From positions 101,895-128,424 of the forward strand of contig VCMS01000211.1 in the NCBI GenBank assembly GCA_022539475.1: 26,530 nucleotides of DNA, in the 5' to 3' direction. Of the stretch, positions 1-6,190 are shown in pieces (within the stretch, counting starts at the first letter, position 1; each line of letters begins with the position of its first letter). Both the position numbers and the translations under genes were made by a program. This DNA comes from Gracilaria domingensis (taxonomy: Eukaryota; Rhodophyta; Florideophyceae; Gracilariales; Gracilariaceae). The notes under the pieces were generated by a model that did not search any database, was not told the origin of the DNA, and saw only the letters and a program-made list of their open reading frames with translations.

Positions 1-31
1 AGGCTCGCCCTCCGTTGTTTGCGCTGAAGCG

Positions 32-2443
32 ATGGATTCCACCGATGTTGGAGAGGAGATACATCCTATCGACATGAGTGCTCCGCCTCCGGCGTTCCAT
101 GCATATGTCAGACTTTTCTTGGTTCTTCGCGATGCTTTGGCAAACAGCGATGGAGGCCCTGATCGGCCACGGGACGTGGGGTTTAGAGGGTTAATAGAGT
201 TCTGCGCCGAGAACTATAAGGATATTCCGGAGGCAAGGAAGATGTTTGAGGAGGCCACTAACTCCAAGAACCTGCAGAACTTGACACTGCAACAGCTGCG
301 AAAGAGTGTTGTGAATAACAAACCTGTGGAACAGCGATATCTTGTAACGAAGCTTCTTGACAAGAAGGACGGGGATGAGGACCAGAGACTGCGCGATTTT
401 TTCCTTCTCTCTATGGATATGGGTATATACCTACCGGTGCGATGCCTGGTTGGTTATTTCATGACCAGGAGAAAGCAGGTTCTGAAGACGACAGTGTTCA
501 TCCCACCAACAGCTGTGAACCCATTTGAGGTCGTTATATACTTATCATACCTCGGCCACATAATGGGAGAGAACGACAACATCCGAATGATGAAGAAGAA
601 ACAACCGAAAAAGAAACGAAAAGTGAACCATGCACCAGCTGTGTACATACCCACTTTTACGTCGTTCTCCAAAGACAACTGTGATCGACTGGGATTCGGT
701 ATCAGTGAGGTCGTATGGGCATGGAGTTGTTTTGCGGCTCATCTTGGATACACGAACGTTCAGCACATGGTGAAACCATACATTTACATGAATATGCAGA
801 CGTTGAAGTATACAGCGCTAGAGACACGGGAGTCTGGTTATGCCCCGCCGAGCCAGAGTACTCGATTCAACACAAAGGATGTGCCACAGAGCAGTACTAG
901 TGGATCGGTGGAGACCTTGAGTGATGAATGCGATACAAACCTGCGAATACTGGCTAAGGAGTTTTTGACAGACCTCGAAACCATATGCACCCACGATAGC
1001 CTCTATAGCTTACGGGTTGATCAGATGAGGAACTGGATAGAGTTTTCGGAGATACGGATGGATACCGTATCTAGCTCTGACTCCGGTGAGTTGCCTGCTC
1101 GATTTCAGAAGTTTTCGGAGTTGCTATGGAAACCGATACAGGATATGCGTCATGCGGCAGGGTTCCATGTCGGCATTCACGCGAAACCTGATATTGAACT
1201 GACGAAAACCCCTAAAACTTCCGGTAATGCCGAACCTTCTTCGACCAAGTCTGCCCCACCCCCACCTCGTCGAGAGTATATGAACCTCGTGAGCTCCGAT
1301 AGCGACGAGTTCGAGAAGCCGGTGAATCTTGCGGAGCATGAATCTCGGGTTGCTGGTTACAACATCCAAAAGACTGGTATTGAGCCGCCCATGAAGGGGA
1401 TATCCAGTCTCCTTCGAATGAATATGGACAAGGTGTGGAAGGGGATGAGAAAGTCACACTTTGTAGCGTACAACTGTGACATGAAGGACCTGAGGCACAC
1501 ACACGAAACGTTTGTGAATCAGAGTGAGATTTTATGGGGTGAGGCACAGCTTGTCCTAACAGACCCTCCCTTTAACACTCGAAGGAAGAGGAACAAACGG
1601 AATAGTGGTCACGATGTCTTCAGTGAGGAAGACATGATCCGTACGGCTGACTTAATAAGTTCCGCGCTTCGGTCAGGTGGGCACTTCATTATATTCTGTG
1701 CCATGGCACAGTTTCATGTGTGGCACAGGATACTTTCGGAAACGGCGAGTACGAAAGATGAAGCTGGAAGCGAAGGTAAACCAGAACTCATGCCTTCGTT
1801 TAAAGTGGATGCGAATCCACTGGTGTTCATCCGGGATCGCAGTAATGTTGGAGGGAATCCACGGAAGTTTGGGATACAGCCCGTAACGGAGTACGCCGTT
1901 CATGGGGTGAAGCGTGGATTGCGACCATCGGAGGAAGCCAGTCTTACTCCATTTGAGGAGAACAATTTCATTCCTTCCACTTTCCCGGCTAACAGGAATG
2001 TAATTGACCGGGTGCCCAAACCGAGGGCGGGGGAGTGGTTGACATGGAAGGTACATGAGCCAGGTAGCTCAGTACCAGGTGGGCAGTACATAAGACCGGA
2101 GCAGAAGTCGAGGGAGTTGATGAAGGAGTTGATATGTCGCTTCACAAGACCGGGTGATCTTGTCATGGACATGTTCGCGGGAACTTTTTCTACGGGTATG
2201 GCGTGCCTATCGCTGACAAAGCATAGGAAGTTCTTGGGGTGCGAGAAGAATAGGCCATGTTTCAGCCATGCGAAGCACCATCTAACGACTCTTATGGCCG
2301 AAGTTATTCGGGGGGGAAGAATGACATCCTGGTTGAACAGGAGGTGGTGGATGCGGCTTCAACGACCTATGAACGGGTTCCACATCGGGACCGAGGTCGG
2401 CTTGAATGGGAGGCTCCATTTGGTTACCCCCAGTACCAAGTGA
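32..2443 (+). CDS. Beta-class N4/N6 DNA methyltransferase (large, nuclear)
   Basis: Probably methylates the exocyclic amino group of adenine (N6) or cytosine (N4) in DNA using S-adenosylmethionine. Seen: catalytic motif D511-P-P-F514, and further C-terminal the SAM-binding motif F715-A-G717 inside MDMFAG. The order DPPF before FxG is that of beta-class enzymes (PF01555-like). Residues 1-500 are not recognised, but P192-K-K-K-R-K-V198 is a textbook monopartite nuclear localisation signal, so the enzyme should act in the nucleus. The ATG at 32 is the first in frame, yet the frame is open to the window edge, so the true start may lie upstream. The last 40 residues of this frame (after G-run 2310-2316) are tryptophan/arginine-rich and look out of frame; the -1 frame extends better to 2556. 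It is packed against a SET gene. Could be an RNA or protein amino-methylase, but DPPF favours DNA. Confidence 0.8.
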   Translation: MDSTDVGEEIHPIDMSAPPPAFHAYVRLFLVLRDALANSDGGPDRPRDVGFRGLIEFCAENYKDIPEARKMFEEATNSKNLQNLTLQQLRKSVVNNKPVEQRYLVTKLLDKKDGDEDQRLRDFFLLSMDMGIYLPVRCLVGYFMTRRKQVLKTTVFIPPTAVNPFEVVIYLSYLGHIMGENDNIRMMKKKQPKKKRKVNHAPAVYIPTFTSFSKDNCDRLGFGISEVVWAWSCFAAHLGYTNVQHMVKPYIYMNMQTLKYTALETRESGYAPPSQSTRFNTKDVPQSSTSGSVETLSDECDTNLRILAKEFLTDLETICTHDSLYSLRVDQMRNWIEFSEIRMDTVSSSDSGELPARFQKFSELLWKPIQDMRHAAGFHVGIHAKPDIELTKTPKTSGNAEPSSTKSAPPPPRREYMNLVSSDSDEFEKPVNLAEHESRVAGYNIQKTGIEPPMKGISSLLRMNMDKVWKGMRKSHFVAYNCDMKDLRHTHETFVNQSEILWGEAQLVLTDPPFNTRRKRNKRNSGHDVFSEEDMIRTADLISSALRSGGHFIIFCAMAQFHVWHRILSETASTKDEAGSEGKPELMPSFKVDANPLVFIRDRSNVGGNPRKFGIQPVTEYAVHGVKRGLRPSEEASLTPFEENNFIPSTFPANRNVIDRVPKPRAGEWLTWKVHEPGSSVPGGQYIRPEQKSRELMKELICRFTRPGDLVMDMFAGTFSTGMACLSLTKHRKFLGCEKNRPCFSHAKHHLTTLMAEVIRGGRMTSWLNRRWWMRLQRPMNGFHIGTEVGLNGRLHLVTPSTK

Positions 2444-2556
2444 TGCCTGGACATATTACTCAGTTCCTAGGAAGATACTGGAAGGACTGGGACTTTGTCG
2501 ACAAGTGTGGAGAGCGTACTGTAGATCTTTGGGAGGGAAGTACCGAGGAGCTCTGA
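2311..2556 (+). CDS. Probable true C-terminus of the DNA methyltransferase in the -1 frame
   Basis: Downstream of seven consecutive G (2310-2316) the -1 frame stays open for about 80 codons and ends with TGA at 2554-2556. Its product is a balanced, acidic sequence (KNDILVEQEVVDAAS, then PFGYPQYQVMPGHITQFLG), unlike the Trp/Arg-rich tail of the zero frame. Its stop lies 5 nt before the SET gene start. In the zero frame the run reads CGG GGG GGA, so a G GGG GGA slippery heptamer (2311-2317) is in phase. Either one G is missing from this sequence, or the ribosome slips back one base. The frame call is inference from composition and spacing. Confidence 0.5.
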   Translation, partial: GGKNDILVEQEVVDAASTTYERVPHRDRGRLEWEAPFGYPQYQVMPGHITQFLGRYWKDWDFVDKCGERTVDLWEGSTEEL

Positions 2557-2561
2557 ATCTT

Positions 2562-3167
2562 ATGGATATGCATATGCTGTTGACTGTTGAAGCCAATCGC
2601 TATCGCTTACATATAGCATCTTCTAAGATCCGACATCCCCGTGCTGGTATGGGGGTGTTCACGGAACATAAGATATTGGCTGGGGAAACTATCTGTCATT
2701 TCTATGGAACTTTGGTATACACGGATCTGACGAACCGGAAGGAAAGACACTTAACGTATGGAAGTGGCTGTCTCGGAGCAACTCCAGTGCGGTACAAGTT
2801 GTTTTCTATGATGGTCACTGTGACTGGTACGGAGTTTCTGCACCTGAGGAACAGACCAGGACAGGCTCAGGATAGAAAGGAGAGCGAAGTCTACATTGTC
2901 CCGGCGCCTTTTTGTATCGGGGGCTACATTAACGACGCCGGATATCATGCCGGGGATCCCGATTTATCGGAGCCCCGGTCAAACAGGACTCGAAGTGCCA
3001 ATGTGCAGGTGGTGGAAGCGAAGTCCGTGATACAGTTCAAGTCAGACCTTTCTAACTATGCTCTACTTCGTTGTAGAGCAGTAAGAGATATTGAGAGGGG
3101 CGAAGAGTTGTATTTCGACTACGGAGAGCAGTACGCCTGGGACTGGGCTCTGACATTGGAGCAATAG
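2562..3167 (+). CDS. Small SET-domain protein (putative lysine methyltransferase)
   Basis: About 201 residues, almost only a SET domain, which transfers methyl groups from SAM to lysines, usually of histones. Seen in order: G29-M-G-V-F33 at the start (RAGMGVFTEHKI), FYGTLVYT, the central Y122-I-N124 (canonical NHS-type pocket, here followed by Asp-Ala instead of His-Ser), and C-terminal ELYFDYG with F185-D-Y187-G188, whose Tyr is the usual catalytic residue. The longer frame begins at 2406, but the domain starts just after a cluster of three in-frame ATGs at 2562-2576, so 2562 is chosen. No pre-SET or post-SET cysteine cluster is visible, as in viral-type and some algal stand-alone SET proteins. 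It starts 5 nt after the extended methyltransferase stop, suggesting one mRNA. Substrate unknown. Confidence 0.8.
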   Translation: MDMHMLLTVEANRYRLHIASSKIRHPRAGMGVFTEHKILAGETICHFYGTLVYTDLTNRKERHLTYGSGCLGATPVRYKLFSMMVTVTGTEFLHLRNRPGQAQDRKESEVYIVPAPFCIGGYINDAGYHAGDPDLSEPRSNRTRSANVQVVEAKSVIQFKSDLSNYALLRCRAVRDIERGEELYFDYGEQYAWDWALTLEQ

Positions 3168-3418
3168 ATGAGTTCAGTAGCGAATAGAAAGTAAATATGC
3201 TTGTGAGTGTTGCAGCTGCCTGCAATACGCGTTGTTGTACATGTACACTGGAGCTCTTCATCTGTAACGGCGATATTTGCGACCCATTGGGCACCTCAAA
3301 TTCCTAAAAAGCAGGAACTGCGGAGTCTCCCGGAATATCTGAACCATGCACCCCCCCCCCCCACCCCCTCCCCCCCTCCCCAACAATTTCGTTTCATTAC
3401 CCTGTTTATCTCCACAGC
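3168..3418 (+). promoter_or_regulatory. Intergenic spacer with poly-C tract and 3' splice-site-like sequence
   Basis: No gene in these 250 bp. It contains a C-rich tract (3351-3381, starting with twelve C) and then a pyrimidine-rich stretch ending TCTCCACAG at 3417, two bases before the ATG at 3419. Polypyrimidine plus CAG is what a 3' splice site looks like, so the next gene may have a 5'UTR intron; a pyrimidine-rich initiator is the alternative. Confidence 0.35.
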
Positions 3419-4837
3419 ATGGGTATAACGCCGAGAAAGCGAAATAGTACGCAGCGGAACAAGAGTGGACAGAAGAAGAGAAGAGCATCGGATGATACGA
3501 ATCAGGCTACAAGCACCGCACTTCCTAAACGGAAGTCGTCCTCGACGAAGGAGAGAGTCAGTGGGCGTCCTTCTACAGGACTCTCTCGCCCATCTCGCAG
3601 CGGAGCGTCTTCCGGGATTGCGTCAAGAATTCGTGGATCAGCGAACGATGTCGTGCCGTCAACTGCCGATAATGCAAATCGTGCATCTGTCTCTGCTCCT
3701 CAAGAAGATGAGGTAACTCGGCCCAGCGGGTCAGGACAGGAGGGCATGACAACTGGAACCGAAGAGGTTCGTATGACACCAAAACCTTCATGTCCCCGGC
3801 CGATATCGAAGACCGGAGCTACTGGGGCGCGGGTTACGCCGCCCAGTGGATCTGGACAACAAGGGACAATGACGAGAAGTCGTGAGAGTCCTAGTATATT
3901 AAGATCGTCACGTCCATCCCTCTCTTCTAGAACTGGGGCCGCTATGAATCGTATCATGCCTCGCAATGGGTCCGGACAAGGGAGAAACACAATAAGAAAT
4001 CGAGAGACAACTGATAGACGAGTTACTTTTCGACCTTCCCCTCTTTCCAGAACGGGGGCCGTTGCAGCTCGTACGAGGCCCAATTCATCTGATATACCAT
4101 GCCATGGAGGAGGACATACACGGGAGTTGGAGCTCGGAGCCGTGCCAAGGGTGGACACAGAACGCCTGCAGCCTCTCGTGGCTAAGGCTATGGCACATGA
4201 GGATAGTTCCGATAACGAAATAACACCGAATCCTGCGGCATTACCGGGGCCTGTCGCCGAAGAAGCTAGGGAAATAACGGAAGATATCCAAACTGGTGTG
4301 AATTCAAGCTCTATGAACAGACCTGATCTTTTAAATGAACTGAATTGCTTGAAAGAAAAGGTTAAGACGCTACAAGAGGACTTGATGGTTCGGGGAATTC
4401 TAGTGAAGGTCGCCCAAGAGCAGAGTACGGCTTTGAAAAAGAGGCTTGAAGAGAAGGATCTAGTCATTGAAGGGCTAAGAGGGGCACTGAAACAGGAGGG
4501 AGATAGGAGTACACGTGCTGGTGAACCTGGGCAGACAGGTCGAAAGAAGCATAAAATTGAGGTGTGCGACGAGTTTCGAGGGGTTGCTCGAGCAGTGTAT
4601 CACAACATGCTGACGTGGGCAAGGAGAGAAACAAGTGAGCTATGGCTCGAAGGTGAGTCGCTCACCCGAAATTGGGGTAACCGTGCCGAGAAGGTGGAAG
4701 ACGCAACTGAGAGTGGGGAAGGGCTTATTGAGCCGGAGGAAGGTGGTTCATACATGGTTCCTAAAAACCCCGTGGAGCTCTTGGGCAGTTTTGGCATGTT
4801 CACACCGTCGGTAGAGGGGGGCCAGATGCTTTGCTGA
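3419..4837 (+). CDS. Hypothetical repeat/coiled-coil protein, upstream part
   Basis: Family not recognised. The first 300 residues are Ser/Arg/Gly/Thr-rich and probably disordered, with basic clusters at the N-terminus (GQKKRRAS). Between residues 100 and 225 there are three imperfect 40-residue repeats, each with a P-x-x-GSGQ core (near residues 102, 142 and 183) spaced by RxRE and SRTGA segments; the DNA period is about 120 bp. Residues 300-365 have heptad character rich in Leu/Glu/Lys, a probable coiled coil. The ORF stops at 4837, but the frame 1 base back is open from the G-run at 4816 and continues with a long, well-composed protein, so this is probably the N-terminal 60% of one 790-residue product. 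The location between methyltransferases and transposase suggests an accessory DNA- or complex-binding role; inference only. Confidence 0.65.
   Translation: MGITPRKRNSTQRNKSGQKKRRASDDTNQATSTALPKRKSSSTKERVSGRPSTGLSRPSRSGASSGIASRIRGSANDVVPSTADNANRASVSAPQEDEVTRPSGSGQEGMTTGTEEVRMTPKPSCPRPISKTGATGARVTPPSGSGQQGTMTRSRESPSILRSSRPSLSSRTGAAMNRIMPRNGSGQGRNTIRNRETTDRRVTFRPSPLSRTGAVAARTRPNSSDIPCHGGGHTRELELGAVPRVDTERLQPLVAKAMAHEDSSDNEITPNPAALPGPVAEEAREITEDIQTGVNSSSMNRPDLLNELNCLKEKVKTLQEDLMVRGILVKVAQEQSTALKKRLEEKDLVIEGLRGALKQEGDRSTRAGEPGQTGRKKHKIEVCDEFRGVARAVYHNMLTWARRETSELWLEGESLTRNWGNRAEKVEDATESGEGLIEPEEGGSYMVPKNPVELLGSFGMFTPSVEGGQMLC
4816..4822 (+). other. In-phase GGGGGGC heptamer, possible -1 frameshift site
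   Basis: The zero frame reads GAG GGG GGC CAG ATG CTT TGC TGA. The heptamer G GGG GGC therefore has X-XXY-YYZ phasing, and slipping back one base gives GGG GGG CCA GAT GCT TTG, which opens the 300-codon downstream frame. One missing G in the run of six would look identical. Confidence 0.45.
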
Positions 4838-5733
4838 AGAAAATGGTTGAAAGCGAGTTGAAGGAGTTGAGCTGGGAAGGTATTAGAAAAGCATCTCTTA
4901 CCGACAGGTGTATACTGGAACTTTGTGCAGATATGTGCCTTAGGCAGAGAATGCGGCAGACCATGAGTGACGTCGTGGGCGTTCGTAAGAGAAATACGAG
5001 GGATAAACTATTTCTGCTCCTGGGGTACGATCTGATTTGGAGAAGAACAAAGCTGGTAGAAGAGAATGCTGACGAACTCACAATGCAGTTGAAGGAAGCG
5101 CAGGAGAACATACTGCGTCTTGACGAAAATGGTGTACCGAACACTTCATGGTGGAGAAAAGCCCCATTTGTTCGTCTAAAGTACTCCAATGCGGACAATG
5201 TCGAGGATATGCCGACGGAAGATCAAGACTTGTTCTTCCGAAACCGTGTCGGGGTACAAGTGCTGAAGGAGTTTATTGGGTATGATGTGGAAGACAAGGA
5301 TACGGGCACCTTTTTAGATGGCACAATACTGTTGCTCGCACGTTTGGACGCTTGGGTGTTGACGGTTGTGAGCCTTCTAAGTACGGATGTGTCAAGGGGT
5401 GGCCAGAGACAGAAACTGTTTACAAAGAAGTTTGCTGAACTGCTACCTCTGTGTTTAAAGAATGTTCTGGGGGATGTTAGGCAACATGTCTTGAGGACCA
5501 ATTCCAGCGAGTTTCATAATTTTGGAACGACAACGGAAGATTGGACTAAGGTTCTTGGTAATGACATGAGAGAGGCTACATTTGGATATCGAATGCCGTC
5601 GAACGGAAGACTTTACCTCACTGTGAAAGAACAATTTTTTATTGACAGTGTGAGCCGAAGATTGGGTCTATTAGCGATTGCTTCGTTGGTGAATGCGAGG
5701 AAGGGGATATGGAGTTCAAGGAAATGGACATGA
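4816..5733 (+). CDS. Hypothetical protein, downstream part of the same gene
   Basis: About 300 codons in the -1 frame relative to the 3419 ORF, without its own plausible ATG near the start (first codons TTG CTG AAG AAA ATG, first ATG at 4843). Not recognised. It is largely helical in character, with leucine-rich stretches (LDGTILLLARLDAWVLTVV near 5320-5380) and no clear signal peptide or catalytic motif. The natural reading is continuation from the coiled coil upstream through the G-run at 4816. At its end, after NARKGIWSSRKWT, the frame stops at 5733, while the -1 frame carries an acidic tail to 5813, so a second frame break near 5700 is likely. Confidence 0.65.
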   Translation, partial: GGPDALLKKMVESELKELSWEGIRKASLTDRCILELCADMCLRQRMRQTMSDVVGVRKRNTRDKLFLLLGYDLIWRRTKLVEENADELTMQLKEAQENILRLDENGVPNTSWWRKAPFVRLKYSNADNVEDMPTEDQDLFFRNRVGVQVLKEFIGYDVEDKDTGTFLDGTILLLARLDAWVLTVVSLLSTDVSRGGQRQKLFTKKFAELLPLCLKNVLGDVRQHVLRTNSSEFHNFGTTTEDWTKVLGNDMREATFGYRMPSNGRLYLTVKEQFFIDSVSRRLGLLAIASLVNARKGIWSSRKWT

Positions 5734-5813
5734 ACGATTTCGGAATTAACACAGGATCACAAGAAAAGGCACCACAAGGTGAACATGTAGAAGATGGAGC
5801 CCTTAATGTTTAA
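5697..5813 (+). CDS. Probable acidic C-terminal tail in the -1 frame
   Basis: From about 5697 the -1 frame reads EEGDMEFKEMDMNDFGINTG and then a hydrophilic segment ending in GALNV and TAA at 5811-5813. The composition fits the end of a real protein, and the stop shares two bases with the outermost stop of the convergent transposase. There is no good slippery heptamer here, so a one-base deletion in the sequence or in the element is the likelier cause. Confidence 0.35.
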   Translation, partial: EEGDMEFKEMDMNDFGINTGSQEKAPQGEHVEDGALNV

Positions 5814-6190
5814 GGCTGTACAAGATCAACGTGCTCAGTTGGTCCTTCATCTGAATCATGATAGAATCGATTGATGTAGAATCGGTGTTGGAACCATTGA
5901 AGTGGAGGACAAAAAGGTGGAGCAGGGTAGTTTGATCGAACAACATGGACAGTTCCCTGTAGTGCAGAAGCCGGAACCATCCCGTACCAAGGAGTTAACT
6001 CTACGATAGTCTCCGCTTTGGAATGACGAGGGAACGGAAGAGTGTGGTTCTTTTCATCGTTTGTAGCCCACCGTAAAGATATGCATTTCAATATGTGGTC
6101 GATGTTTGTTGCGGGGGGTAAAACCTCGAAATACCGGACGAATGCCACCTCTGGTGCGGTAAGTGCAGAATCAAGGAAGATATTCGAATC
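5810..6190 (-). CDS. C-terminal continuation of the transposase in the -1 frame
   Basis: An overlapping minus-strand frame reads PEVAFVRYFEVLP, then AETIVELTPWYGMVPASA, then QWFQHRFYINRF and stops at 5810-5812. That pattern (LAYVEWF-like, IIPLS-like, then an aromatic-rich FYxNxF end) is what closes Plavaka/KDZ-type proteins, whereas the main frame ends early in SRFYPPQQTSTTY. The switch must occur between about 6190 and the C-run of the minus strand at 6113-6118. Direction is -1, equal to one missing base. Confidence 0.5.
   Translation of the reverse strand, partial: DSNIFLDSALTAPEVAFVRYFEVLPPATNIDHILKCISLRWATNDEKNHTLPFPRHSKAETIVELTPWYGMVPASALQGTVHVVRSNYPAPPFCPPLQWFQHRFYINRFYHDSDEGPTEHVDLVQP

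Noticed and set aside
3700..4467. 255-codon minus-strand ORF
   Set aside because: Mirror of the repeat-containing 3419 gene; Ser/Pro-rich because of the complementary codons, with no domain.
5223..5501. Minus-strand small ORF within the 4816-5733 coding region
   Set aside because: No start context or domain, and the plus-strand frame has better composition.
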